DNA from: an uncultured Oscillibacter sp.
GTDB lineage: Bacteria > Bacillota > Clostridia > Oscillospirales > Oscillospiraceae
Length of the DNA stretch: 64,000 nt
Reading direction: 5' to 3'
Assembly: GCF_910584465.1 (NCBI RefSeq)
Contig: NZ_CAJUBK010000006.1
Span: 1-64,000, forward strand
The stretch's first letter is position 1; every line of letters begins with the position of its first letter. Shown piece after piece: positions 48,845-57,177 of this stretch. Both the position numbers and the translations under genes were made by a program. The notes under the pieces were generated by a model that did not search any database, had not been told where the DNA came from, and saw only the letters and a list, made by a program, of their open reading frames with translations.

Positions 48845-49903
48845 TCAGAGCCTCGCGTCCTTCGAGAACAGCAGCTTCCGGGGCAGGGCCTGCGGCAGGG
48901 GCGGGAGGACCCGCTCCTCCAGATAGATCTCCTTCAGGCGCTTCCCCACCTGCTCCAGGCTCCGGGACTCCGCCACGGCCCGCCCGGCTTCCGTGAGGTC
49001 CGGCAAAGATCCGTCCAGCAGTCCCTCAACGATCCGTTGAAATCCGTCGTTATCCGACGTTTTGTATACGTTCTCCCCATCCTCCAGCCAGCCGTCGTAG
49101 ACCGGGATGTCCCGCAGGACCGTGGGCACGCCGCAGGCCAGGGCCTCCAGCACCACGATGCCCTCCGTCTCCTCGCGGCTGAGGAAGGCGAACACGTCCG
49201 CTCCCTGATACGCCTCCCGCAGCTCCTCCCGGCCCACGTAGCCGGGGAAGATCACATTGGCGGGCGCGTCCCGGACCGCCTGGGCGATCTCCCGGGGGAT
49301 GAGCTTCGGGTCCGTCCAGCCGAACCAGATGAACCGCGCCCCCGAGACCCGCCGGGCCAGCTCCAGGAACTCCACGATCCCCTTCCGGGCGATCATGTGT
49401 CCCACGGAGACCACCACCTTCTCCCCCTCCGCCAGTCCGTACCGGGCCCGGAGGGCGGCGCGGGCGGCGGGGTCGGGCCGGAAGAACCCGGTGTCCACGC
49501 CGTTGGAGATGCTGTACACCGGTTTTTTCAATCCATAGCTCTCGATGAGCTTCCGGGAGTACTCCGTGGGCGTCAGCACCACGTCCCCCAGGCCGTAGCA
49601 GAAGGTGATCCACCGCCGGAACAGCGGGGCCAGGGCGTCCGAGCCCTTGAAGGAGGAGCGGAAGTCCTCCATGGTGGAGTGGCCGTACCAGACCACCTTC
49701 CGCCGCCGGAGCTTGGCCCCCAGGGCGGCGAGCACGGAGTCCGGCAGGACCGTATTCACATGGACGGCGGCCGCGTCCTTCGTCCAGTGGTCCGTGGTGG
49801 ACACGCCGGAGCGCCGCAGGCACTCCCTCTGGTGGCGGATGGCCTGTCCCACGCCGCTTTTGCCCACGATCTTCTCTCCGCCGCCGTAAATGTAGATGGA
49901 CAT
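48845..49903 (-). CDS. GT4-family glycosyltransferase
   Basis: A 352-residue GT-B glycosyltransferase. The N-terminal domain starts SIYIYGGGEKIVGKSGVGQA. The C-terminal nucleotide-sugar domain has VVSVGHMIARKGIVEFLELA (about 187-206), FPGYVGREELREAYQGADVF and the E-x7-E motif in SREETEGIVVLEALACGVPT (about 272-291). It has no signal or membrane segment, so it works at the inner membrane surface. The product is unknown; a second GT4 gene for a glycolipid lies 0.9 kb away. GGAGGGAGC precedes the ATG at 49903. Confidence 0.9.
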   Translation of the reverse strand: MSIYIYGGGEKIVGKSGVGQAIRHQRECLRRSGVSTTDHWTKDAAAVHVNTVLPDSVLAALGAKLRRRKVVWYGHSTMEDFRSSFKGSDALAPLFRRWITFCYGLGDVVLTPTEYSRKLIESYGLKKPVYSISNGVDTGFFRPDPAARAALRARYGLAEGEKVVVSVGHMIARKGIVEFLELARRVSGARFIWFGWTDPKLIPREIAQAVRDAPANVIFPGYVGREELREAYQGADVFAFLSREETEGIVVLEALACGVPTVLRDIPVYDGWLEDGENVYKTSDNDGFQRIVEGLLDGSLPDLTEAGRAVAESRSLEQVGKRLKEIYLEERVLPPLPQALPRKLLFSKDARL

Positions 49904-50230
49904 GCTCCCTCCTTGCCGCAGTGGTCCCAGCCCGCTGTGACGCCGCGCTTTTCCGGCCTGCGGCCCGCCTGTTTTTTCGATCCGGCCCCCGGGGAAGGAC
50001 CGGGCTCCTCTCCCGGCGCCGCGGCATGGACGCCGTGGCGGTCCCGGTCCGGATCCCATGGCCCCTCATTTTGGGCGCACGAATCGAAGCGGACGGTCTG
50101 TCCGCCTTTTTTGAAGCGATCTTCCCCGGTCTGAGGCGCACTTGACCAAGCGGACTGCCGTCCGCTTTTTTTGACGCCTTTTTCAAAAGTAGGGTCCCAC
50201 GAAGACCGTCGATCTATGACGGTAAATTTT
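49904..50230 (+). other. 327-bp gap with two T-tailed hairpins on the plus strand
   Basis: No protein gene is supported here. Two similar hairpins with T runs on the plus strand are present: AGCGGAC-GGTCT-GTCCGC then CTTTTTT (50088-50112) and AGCGGAC-TGCC-GTCCGCT then TTTTTT (50149-50172). Both flanking genes are on the minus strand, so these would terminate a plus-strand transcript that I cannot identify. Confidence 0.5.
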
Positions 50231-50827
50231 TTAATGGACGATCGTCTGCCAGACCGCCGTCAGGCCCAGGCTGTACAGGGCGATGGCAAAGGGCTTGCCC
50301 AGGAGGATGATGGTGGTGTACTGCCGCCAGCTCATGTCCGTGGTCCCCGCCAGATAGCAGAGGAAATCGTCCGGCGCCACCGGCAGGAAGATCGCCAGGG
50401 CGAAGAGCCGGGCAAAGCGGTGCCGCTCCGCGGTCCAGTGGTCGTACTTCTGGATGGTCTTCTCCGAGAAGAGCAGGTGCAGGAGGGGCCTCCCGCAGCT
50501 CCGGGACACGGCGAAGGCCAGCAGGGAGCCGACGCAGATGCCGGTGTAATTGTAGGCGAAGCCCCACAGCGGGCCGAACAAGATCACGCCCACCAGGCAC
50601 CCCAGGCCGCCCGGCAGGACCGGGACCACCACCTGCACCGCCTGGAAGACGGTGAAGAGCAGGGCCCCGGCGGGGCCCCATTTGCCGACCAGCTCCTGGA
50701 GCTTCTCCTGCGAGGTCAGGACCCCTGTCTGCCAGCCCCAGACCGCCACCGCGACGCACACCACGAAGCCCGCGGCGGACACGATCTGCAGGGCCTTTTT
50801 CTCGATGGGGACGATGGTCTGGTTCAT
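50231..50827 (-). CDS. TVP38/TMEM64 (DedA-like) membrane protein
   Basis: A 198-residue membrane protein with five to six hydrophobic segments and the VTT-domain features VVPVLPGGLGCLVGVILFGP (about 69-88), the internal F-x-x-S-R segment (FAVSRSCGRPLL), and FLPVAPDDFLCYLAGTTDMS (about 147-166). DedA-superfamily proteins act in lipid scrambling or undecaprenyl-phosphate recycling. The ATG overlaps the end of the upstream glycolipid glycosyltransferase gene, so the two are coupled, which fits a lipid-related job. Confidence 0.9.
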   Translation of the reverse strand: MNQTIVPIEKKALQIVSAAGFVVCVAVAVWGWQTGVLTSQEKLQELVGKWGPAGALLFTVFQAVQVVVPVLPGGLGCLVGVILFGPLWGFAYNYTGICVGSLLAFAVSRSCGRPLLHLLFSEKTIQKYDHWTAERHRFARLFALAIFLPVAPDDFLCYLAGTTDMSWRQYTTIILLGKPFAIALYSLGLTAVWQTIVH

Positions 50828-51996
50828 GCCGGTATCCTCCGCGATGCGTTCCGTTCGATCTGTCCTAAGTAGATGGCCTCCACCCGCTCCGCGAAGCGCT
50901 GGGCAGAGTATTCCTCCCCGGTCTCCCGGGCGGAGCGGGCCATGGCCTCCCGGTGATGGGGCTGGGCCAGGAAGGTGTCCAGCTTCTGCCGGAAGTCCGC
51001 CTCACTGCGGTACTGCCAGCCGTTCTCGCCGTCCCGGACCACGCCCAGCAGGCAGGGATCCGCCCGGCACAGCACCGGCACCCCCGCCGCCAGGGCCTCG
51101 GCATAGGTCAGGCCCTGGGTCTCGCTGGTGGAGGCGCTGACGAACAGATCGCCCAGCTGATACCAGTCCGCCACCTGCTCCGCCGGGACCATGCCCGCGA
51201 AGACCACGTCCGGGGCCGCCAGGCCCAGGCCCGCCGCGACGCCCTCCAGGCGCCCGCGGTCCGGCCCGTCGCCCACCAGCAGGAGGGTCACGCCGCCGGG
51301 GCCCATGTCCGCCCGGAAGCGGAGGAGCTCATCCACCCGCTTCTCCTCGGCCAGGCGCCCAACGAAGACCAGGACGGTCCGGTCCTGGGGGATGTCCAGG
51401 CTGGCCCGGAGCACCGCGCTCCGCAGGGGATCCGGCTCGCTCCGGAAGTGCCTGAGGTCGATGCCGGAGGGCACCACGAAGACGGGCTTCTGCACGCCGT
51501 AGCCCTGGAGGAGCATCCGCACCTTGGCCGTGGGGGCGATCAGGCAGTCCGTGTGGGAGGCCGCCCAGCGGGTGAAGACGGCGGCGGCCTTCCTGCCGAA
51601 GTGGACGCTGGGGGAGAAGTAATGGGTGTAGTCCTCATAGACCGTGTGGTACGTGTGGACCAGGGGGATCTCCAGCTCCTCGGCGATGCGCCGGGCCAGG
51701 AAGAAGGTGGAGAACTCGCACTGGGAATGGACCACGTCGGGGCCCCATCCCACCAGCTCCCGGATGAGCCCGCCCGCCAGGGCGGTCCGCAGCCGGGCGC
51801 CGGGGTAGATCAGGCCCGCCGCCACGGAGCCCACGCAGGTCACGCCGTCCTTCTCATAGGAATGGCGGTCCTGGGACAGGGTCAGCACCCGGACCTCGTG
51901 GCCCCGGGCCTCCAGCTCCCGCCGGAGGTTCTTCACGGAGGTGACCACGCCGTTCACCGCGGGGATATACCAATCAGATGTGATCAAGATCTTCAT
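50824..51996 (-). CDS. GT4 glycosyltransferase, diacylglycerol glucosyltransferase type
   Basis: A 390-residue GT-B enzyme resembling 1,2-diacylglycerol 3-alpha-glucosyltransferases. It starts KILITSDWYIPAVNGVVTSV, with VHSQCEFSTFFLARRIAEEL, HTYHTVYEDYTHYFSP, PSGIDLRHF, and the E-x7-E motif in SETQGLTYAEALAAGVPVL (about 285-303). It likely makes monoglucosyl-diacylglycerol, a membrane glycolipid and lipoteichoic-acid anchor precursor. The ATG at 51996 is preceded by GAGG. A promoter lies at 52103-52131. Confidence 0.87.
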   Translation of the reverse strand: MKILITSDWYIPAVNGVVTSVKNLRRELEARGHEVRVLTLSQDRHSYEKDGVTCVGSVAAGLIYPGARLRTALAGGLIRELVGWGPDVVHSQCEFSTFFLARRIAEELEIPLVHTYHTVYEDYTHYFSPSVHFGRKAAAVFTRWAASHTDCLIAPTAKVRMLLQGYGVQKPVFVVPSGIDLRHFRSEPDPLRSAVLRASLDIPQDRTVLVFVGRLAEEKRVDELLRFRADMGPGGVTLLLVGDGPDRGRLEGVAAGLGLAAPDVVFAGMVPAEQVADWYQLGDLFVSASTSETQGLTYAEALAAGVPVLCRADPCLLGVVRDGENGWQYRSEADFRQKLDTFLAQPHHREAMARSARETGEEYSAQRFAERVEAIYLGQIERNASRRIPA

Positions 51997-52102
51997 ACTC
52001 GGCCTCGTTTCTCTCGTCTGCATATATTACGGGATGGGAGCGGGAGATTCTTCAGGGATCTGAAAAATTTCCCTCCTGTGTCATTGTACTATCGTATTAG
52101 CA

Positions 52103-52131
52103 ATAATAATACAGTTGATACAGTTTGTCAA
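52103..52131 (-). promoter_or_regulatory. promoter of the glycolipid glycosyltransferase operon
   Basis: Minus strand TTGACA (52131-52126), 17 bases, TATTAT (52108-52103). The -10 region reads GTATTATTAT, as in the TraX promoter (32937-32965). The following 52132-52476 stretch holds no gene that I can support. Confidence 0.75.
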
Positions 52132-52476
52132 GCCCCCGGCCGCAGTTTTTCGGGCCGGGCGTCCCTTTGCCTGTCAGGATACTCCTTCGCCGGGGAAAGG
52201 GCGTTACAAAAGGGATACAGTTTTGTTGCCGTTCGTTATTTTTCCGGGGGCCATCCTGTGATAAGGATCGTACCACAAGGATATGTCCAGACCATGTCCA
52301 AAACCTTACAGGTCCGTAAGGATCCAAGGATCTGCATCCACGCCGGAGGCCGGGCGGCGGGGCCTCCCCCCGGCAGGGGATCCCCCGCGGCCATGCCGGC
52401 GCAGGAAAGACCGGCGCAGGAAGCGGGGAACGGCCGGCCGGACGGCGGCCAGCGGCCGGGGATACGGGCAGGGAAA

Positions 52477-52514
52477 CAGGCCCCGCCGGGGCGCGCGGCT
52501 TCCGGCGGGGCCTG
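52477..52514 (-). terminator. terminator of the BceAB-type operon
   Basis: A perfect 11-bp stem, CAGGCCCCGCC with GGCGGGGCCTG, followed on the minus strand by TTTCCC, 14 bases after the permease gene. Confidence 0.7.
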
Positions 52515-52527
52515 AAAAGAGGGGGGC

Positions 52528-54573
52528 TCAGTCCCGCTCCGTCCCCCCGACGATCCGGCTGTAGGCCCGGGCCGTCATCAGGAAGACCAGGGCGTAGATC
52601 AGGCAGAAGACCGCCAGGGTCCCCAAGGTGCAGAGGACGAAGAGCTTGACGTCATAGATGTTGAACAGCTCCAGCATCTTCGAGAGCATGGGGAAGGCCA
52701 TGAACACATGGACCGCCGCCGCTCCCAGGGGCAGGAAGAACACCAGCAGGATCTGGCTGTGGATGGAGGCGTTGACCTCCCTGCCGCTCATGCCCACCTG
52801 GCGGAGGATGAGGTAGCGCCGCTGGTCCTCGTAGCCCTCGGAGATCTGCTTATAATAGATGATGAGCACCGTGGCCAGCAGGAACAAGATCCCCAGGAAG
52901 ACCCCCAGGAAGAGGAAGCCGCCGTACATGGCGTAATACTCCTGGGCCTGTTCCTGCTTGCTGGTGAAGCCCACGCCGTCGTCCCGCCGGCTCAGGTCCA
53001 GGACCAGCTGCTCCGTCTGGGCCAGCTTTTCGCCGTAGTCCTTCCCGGCCAGGTCCATCTGCACCCGGAACTGCCGGGCGCTGCGGGAGGTATCCAGGTC
53101 CATGATCGTTTCCGCCGTCTCCTTGTCGGCCACCACCAGGAACAGCTCCGAGTCCTCCTTGCCCAGCAGGGTGTTGACGGCGTGGCGGATGGTCTCCGCG
53201 ATCTCCTCCCGGACGTGGAAGGACAGCGCAGCTCTGTTGTCATCTGCCGCCAGGGCGCCTGCGGGCACATCGGAGAAAAAGGCGGAGATGGTGAAGTCGG
53301 CCGGGAACTCCCCCAGGCCCCGGGCATAGGCCAGGACCTCGTCCGGGGCCAGGATGACATCGTTCCCGGTGAGGCGGCCGTAGTCCTCCGCCGTCACCAC
53401 CTGTACCTCCGTGCGCAGACAGTCCTGGTCCAGGTTCAGGGAGATCTCGCTGCCCCGGACGCCGCAGTAGCACCAATAGCGGGTGTAGTACCGGGACTGG
53501 GTGTAGCCCCCGGACGCCTCGGCGGCGGCGTGGACCTCCGCCATGTGCTCCATGGGGTCTCCCGGCTGGCGCTCCAGGTCCTGGATGAACTCGATGTCGT
53601 AGGGGAACATCTCGTTCAGGGAATCCTCCAGGCCGATGTTCATGGCGATGGTGGTGGAGATCGTCACCAGCACCATGGTGGACAGGATGCAGATGCTGGC
53701 AAGGCCCACGGCGTTCTGCTTCATGCGGTACAGCAGGCCGGAGACGGCGGTGAAGTGCCGGGTCCGGTAGTAGAACTTGGGATCGGCGCGCAGGCGCTTC
53801 AGCACGGCGATGGACCCGGCGGTGAACAGGCAGTAGGTGCCGATGATGACCAGGATCACCGCGCAGAAAAACAGCATCATGGCATCGACGGGGTTTTTCG
53901 TGGTGATGGCGAGGACGTACCCGCCCCCCAGGGTCAGCACCCCCAGCACCACCAGCAGCCACTTGGTCCGGGGCTCCCGCTCCCCGGCGGAGGCGCTGTG
54001 GAGCAGCTCCACCGGCTTGGCCCGGCCGATTTGCCAGAGGTTGCGGGCCAGGGTCAGCAGGAACAGCACGCCGAACAGCTCCGCTGTCTCCGCGATGCCC
54101 CGCCAGGAGATCTCCATGCCGAACTGGGCGGGGATGCGGGCGGTCTTCAGCAGCAGGAGCAGGATGGCCTTGGACAGCAGCACGCCCAGGAGCACGCCGC
54201 CCGCCAGGGTCACGGCGGCACAGAGCAGCGTCTCCCAGGCGCACATCCGGGCGACGTGCCGCTTCTCCAGGCCCAGGATGTTGTACAGCCCCAGCTCCCG
54301 CCGCCGGCGCTTCATGACGAAGCTGTTGGCGTAGAGCAGCATCACCGCCGATAAAAGCGCCGCCACGAGGCAGCCCACCCCGGCGAAGGATCTGAGGTAC
54401 ATGGCCCCCCGGACGTCCTCCAGGCCCCTGTTATAGGAGAGGTAGAGCAGGATGTAATACATCGCCGCCGTGACGATGCACGAGAGGAGATAGGGGCCGT
54501 AGAACCGTCCGTTCCGGGCCAGGTTGACCAGGGCCAGGCGGGGGAAGAAACCAGATCTACGCACGGGGCTCAC
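52528..54573 (-). CDS. BceB-type FtsX-like ABC permease
   Basis: A 681-residue permease with ten predicted membrane helices: four at the N-terminal end in the first FtsX block, a central pair near 230-310, a large extracellular domain (about 325-530) and a C-terminal FtsX block (about 555-670). This 10-TM plan with a big loop between helices 7 and 8 is specific to BceB/Peptide-7-exporter transporters, which free lipid II-cycle intermediates from peptide antibiotics. The start may be GTG at 54573 or GTG at 54564; the former overlaps the ATPase gene by 17 bases. No cognate two-component genes adjoin. Confidence 0.9.
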   Translation of the reverse strand: MSPVRRSGFFPRLALVNLARNGRFYGPYLLSCIVTAAMYYILLYLSYNRGLEDVRGAMYLRSFAGVGCLVAALLSAVMLLYANSFVMKRRRRELGLYNILGLEKRHVARMCAWETLLCAAVTLAGGVLLGVLLSKAILLLLLKTARIPAQFGMEISWRGIAETAELFGVLFLLTLARNLWQIGRAKPVELLHSASAGEREPRTKWLLVVLGVLTLGGGYVLAITTKNPVDAMMLFFCAVILVIIGTYCLFTAGSIAVLKRLRADPKFYYRTRHFTAVSGLLYRMKQNAVGLASICILSTMVLVTISTTIAMNIGLEDSLNEMFPYDIEFIQDLERQPGDPMEHMAEVHAAAEASGGYTQSRYYTRYWCYCGVRGSEISLNLDQDCLRTEVQVVTAEDYGRLTGNDVILAPDEVLAYARGLGEFPADFTISAFFSDVPAGALAADDNRAALSFHVREEIAETIRHAVNTLLGKEDSELFLVVADKETAETIMDLDTSRSARQFRVQMDLAGKDYGEKLAQTEQLVLDLSRRDDGVGFTSKQEQAQEYYAMYGGFLFLGVFLGILFLLATVLIIYYKQISEGYEDQRRYLILRQVGMSGREVNASIHSQILLVFFLPLGAAAVHVFMAFPMLSKMLELFNIYDVKLFVLCTLGTLAVFCLIYALVFLMTARAYSRIVGGTERD

Positions 54574-55324
54574 CGCCTTGCGTCAGCACCGTCAGGGTGT
54601 CGGAGATCTTGGCGAACTGGGCCTCGGCGGTCTGAGCGCCCCGGTAGAGCTGGTGATAGACCTGGCCGTCCCGGAGGAAGAGGACCCGCCCGGCGTGGCT
54701 GGCGGCCTTGACGGAGTGGGTGACCATGACGATGGTCTGGCCGCTCTCGTTGATCTCGCCGAAGAGTTCCAGCAGGTTGTCGGAGGCCCGGGAGTCCAAA
54801 GCGCCGGTGGGCTCGTCGGCCAGGACCAGCTGGGGGTCCGTGATGAGGGCGCGGGCCACGGCGGCCCTTTGCTTCTGCCCGCCGGAGACCTCGTAGGGGT
54901 ACTTGGTCAGGAGCTGTTCGATGCCCAGCTGCCGGGCGATGGGCGCCAGCTTCCGGTGCATCTCGCGGTAGTCCCTCCCCGCCAGGACCAGGGGCAGGAA
55001 GATGTTGTCCTGGAGGGAGAAGGTGTCCAGGAGGTTGAAGTCCTGGAACACGAAGCCCAGGTGGGAGCGGCGGAACGCCGCCAGATCCCGCTCCCGGATG
55101 TCAGAGAGGGCCTTGCCGTCCAGGAAGACCTCCCCGGCGGTGGGGCGGTCCAGAGCGGCCAGGATGTTCAGCAAGGTGGTCTTGCCGGAGCCGGACTCGC
55201 CCATGATGGCGACGTACTCGCCGGGCTCCACGGAGAAATTCACGTCGGCCAGGGCGGTGACCTGGGCCCCGCCGAAGCGGGTGGTGTAGATCTTTTGCAG
55301 ATGCTGTACTTCCAATAGTGACAT
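54557..55324 (-). CDS. BceA-type ABC ATP-binding protein
   Basis: A 255-residue ATPase of the MacB/LolD/BceA class: Walker A GESGSGKTT (about 41-49), FVFQDFNLLDTFSLQDNIFL (Q-loop region), signature VSGGQKQRAAVARAL (about 145-159), Walker B LVLADEPTGALDS and switch His in MVTHSVKAASHAGR. AGGAGGACACC precedes the ATG. Upstream lies a TTACA-N4-TGTAA inverted repeat, the known recognition pattern of BceR-like response regulators. Confidence 0.93.
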   Translation of the reverse strand: MSLLEVQHLQKIYTTRFGGAQVTALADVNFSVEPGEYVAIMGESGSGKTTLLNILAALDRPTAGEVFLDGKALSDIRERDLAAFRRSHLGFVFQDFNLLDTFSLQDNIFLPLVLAGRDYREMHRKLAPIARQLGIEQLLTKYPYEVSGGQKQRAAVARALITDPQLVLADEPTGALDSRASDNLLELFGEINESGQTIVMVTHSVKAASHAGRVLFLRDGQVYHQLYRGAQTAEAQFAKISDTLTVLTQGGEPRA

Positions 55325-55355
55325 GATCGGTGTCCTCCTCTTGTGTCATGCGCTT

Positions 55356-55433
55356 ATTGTAGCAGGCCCGGGCGCGGGATTCCATGGCTTTGTCTTACAG
55401 TTCGGGGGCGGTGTCTTACACTTTTGTAAGACA
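55356..55433 (-). promoter_or_regulatory. BceR-like operator and promoter of the ABC transporter
   Basis: Inverted repeat TGTCTTACA-CTTT-TGTAAGACA (55412-55433) with an additional TGTCTTACA half-site 21 bases closer to the gene (55391-55399). Minus-strand -10 TACAAT at 55361-55356; the matching -35 (TGGAAT) is poor, as expected for an activator-dependent promoter. Confidence 0.7.
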
Positions 55434-55481
55434 GCCGAAAGGATCCCAAAGGGATCTTACCGGGGACGGGCAAACTTTTCC

Positions 55482-55509
55482 TTGACATTTCCCCAAATTC
55501 CGATATAAT
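55482..55509 (+). promoter_or_regulatory. promoter of rpsF-ssb-rpsR
   Basis: TTGACA (55482-55487), 16 bases, TATAAT (55504-55509). Confidence 0.9.
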
Positions 55510-55511
55510 GA

Positions 55512-55570
55512 AAAGGCTTGCAGCCGCAGGCATATCCTTGCTCTCACCGCAGGGTGAGGGCCATTTGTCC
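55512..55570 (+). promoter_or_regulatory. possible S6:S18 ribosomal-protein leader
   Basis: The short rpsF leader contains CCG-bearing segments (GCAGCCGCAGG) and a CTCACC-GCAG-GGTGAG hairpin (55543-55558). Many bacteria have an rpsF leader bound by the S6:S18 complex with a conserved CCG bulge. The match here is only suggestive. Confidence 0.35.
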
Positions 55571-55586
55571 AAAAGGAGGTGCAAAC

Positions 55587-55883
55587 ATGGCAAAGGTTTC
55601 TGCCAATTATGAGGTCGTGTATATCATCGACCCTGCACAGGGGGAGGAAAACATCGCCGCCCTGGTGGCGAAGTTCAAGACCCTGGCCGAGCAGAATGGT
55701 TCCGCCGTCGAGGTGGAGGAGTGGGGCGCCCGCCGTCTCGCCTATCCCATCGACTATAAGAACGATGGCTATTACGTGCTGATGAGCTTCACCAGCGAGC
55801 CGTCCTTCCCCAAGGAGCTGGACCGCGTTTTCGGTATCACCGACGGCATCATGCGTTCCCTGATCGTCTGCAAGGGCGAGTAA
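55587..55883 (+). CDS. rpsF: 30S ribosomal protein S6
   Basis: Central-domain 30S protein that binds S18. Its 98 residues are the normal length. It shows YEVVYIIDPAQGEENIAALV, EWGARRLAYPIDYKNDGYYV and ELDRVFGITDGIMRSLIV. The ATG at 55587 has AAAGGAGGTG 5-7 bases upstream. First gene of the conserved rpsF-ssb-rpsR operon. Confidence 0.97.
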   Translation: MAKVSANYEVVYIIDPAQGEENIAALVAKFKTLAEQNGSAVEVEEWGARRLAYPIDYKNDGYYVLMSFTSEPSFPKELDRVFGITDGIMRSLIVCKGE

Positions 55884-55896
55884 GGAGGTCCCCGGG

Positions 55897-56379
55897 ATGC
55901 TGAACAAGATCATCATCATGGGCCGTTTGACCCGTGACCCCGAGCTGCGCCGCACCCAGAGCGGCACCGCCGTCACATCCTTCTCCATCGCCTGCGACCG
56001 GGACTTCAAGTCCCAGGGCGGCGAGAAGGAGACGGACTTCATCGACGTGGTGGCCTGGCGGAACACGGCGGAATTCGTCAGCAAGTACTTCGCCAAGGGC
56101 CGCATGGCCGTGGTGGAGGGCCGGCTGCAGATCCGCGACTGGACCGACCGGGAGGGCGGCAAGCGCCGCAGCGCCGAAGTCGTGGCGGACAACGTCTACT
56201 TCGGGGACTCCAAGCGGGACAGCGGCGGAGAGTATGGCGGCTCTTCTTACGGGGCGCCTCCCGCCTATGGCGCTCCCTCCGGCGGAGCTCCCGCTGCCGG
56301 GAGGCCGTCCGCCTCCGGTTTTGGAGGAGGGTCTGATTTCGCCGAGATCGGCGAGGAAGACGGCGAGCTGCCGTTTTGA
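55897..56379 (+). CDS. ssb: single-stranded DNA-binding protein
   Basis: A 160-residue SSB. The OB fold (about 1-108) begins LNKIIIMGRLTRDPELRRTQ and includes VVAWRNTAEFVSKYFAKGR. A Gly/Ala/Pro/Tyr-rich linker (about 109-148) leads to the acidic protein-interaction tip EEDGELPF. It lies between rpsF and rpsR as in most Firmicutes. AAGGAGG precedes the ATG. Confidence 0.98.
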   Translation: MLNKIIIMGRLTRDPELRRTQSGTAVTSFSIACDRDFKSQGGEKETDFIDVVAWRNTAEFVSKYFAKGRMAVVEGRLQIRDWTDREGGKRRSAEVVADNVYFGDSKRDSGGEYGGSSYGAPPAYGAPSGGAPAAGRPSASGFGGGSDFAEIGEEDGELPF

Positions 56380-56477
56380 GTTCGACTCGAGGCGTCCGGA
56401 GCCCTCCGGACGCCGGACACGCGCCGCCCGGTCCGGGAGGACCGGCCTGACGCCATTCTGAAAAGGAGGAACCATCC

Positions 56478-56729
56478 ATGGCTTTCGATCGTGAATCCAG
56501 GCCCGCCCGTCCGACGCGGGGCAAGCGCCGCAAGGTCTGCCAGTTCTGCGCCGAGAAGTGCGAGCAAATCGATTATAAGGATGCGGCCAAGCTGCGCCGC
56601 TTCATCTCTGAGCGGGCCAAGATCCTGCCCCGCAGGACCACCGGCACCTGCGCCATGCATCAGCGCCAGCTGACTGAGGCCATCAAGCGGGCCCGTCAGA
56701 TCGCCCTGCTGCCCTACGTCACCGACTGA
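56478..56729 (+). CDS. rpsR: 30S ribosomal protein S18
   Basis: An 83-residue S18 with [20 protein letters not shown] near the N-terminus; the three cysteines plus a later C-A-M-H form a zinc-type version. The core [20 protein letters not shown] and [20 protein letters not shown] is standard. AAAGGAGG precedes the ATG. It sits 98 bases after ssb, a larger gap than usual, but with no promoter evident. Confidence 0.97.
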   Translation: MAFDRESRPARPTRGKRRKVCQFCAEKCEQIDYKDAAKLRRFISERAKILPRRTTGTCAMHQRQLTEAIKRARQIALLPYVTD

Positions 56730-56846
56730 CGCAGGCCCGCGAGGAGGAAGGTCCGGCCTGTCCCCGAAGGGGGCGGGCCGGAGGTCCCTTCCCAGGGGCC
56801 GGCGCGCAGGCGGAGATAAAAATTTCAGGCCGCGGCGGAAAAAGAC

Positions 56847-56875
56847 TTGATTTTTCCCCGGGATCCGTTTATAAT
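56847..56875 (+). promoter_or_regulatory. promoter of the tRNA-Gly gene
   Basis: TTGATT (56847-56852), 17 bases, TATAAT (56870-56875), 31 bases before the mature tRNA. Confidence 0.75.
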
Positions 56876-56906
56876 GACAGCGTTGTGACGATCGAGCAGC
56901 GTCTAT

Positions 56907-56980
56907 GCAGGGTTAGTACATCGGTAGTACATCGGCTTCCCAAGCCGTGGAGGCGGGTTCGACTCCCGTACCCTGCTCCA
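56907..56980 (+). tRNA. tRNA-Gly (CCC anticodon)
   Basis: 74 bases including an encoded CCA. The acceptor GCAGGGT pairs with ACCCTGC; the D stem is GTAC/GTAC. The anticodon arm CGGC-TTCCCAA-GCCG has anticodon CCC at 56939-56941 (the outermost pair is a mismatch). The T arm is GCGGG-TTCGACT-CCCGT and the discriminator base is T, as for glycine tRNAs. Its own promoter lies upstream. Confidence 0.93.
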
Positions 56981-57177
56981 GCTCAGAGGTCCCCGCCACC
57001 GTTCCGTTTCCGGCTTTGCCGAAAACTGCACTCTGGCGGGGATCTCTTCGCCTTCCGCCCCGCTTCGCTCCGCCGGACGCGGGGCCGGGGGATGCAGGGC
57101 GGTATGCCGCAGGGACCGTCCGCCGGCCGGAGGAACGGGCGGCGGCGGCGCAAACGCTATCGAACGGAGGATCTGAC

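Noticed and set aside
52132..52476. Minus- or plus-strand small genes in the 345-bp gap upstream of the glycolipid operon
   Set aside because: Frames are short, lack ribosome sites and show no conserved pattern.
56755..56795. Strong terminator after rpsR
   Set aside because: Only an imperfect GC-rich stem with no T run; not listed as a feature.
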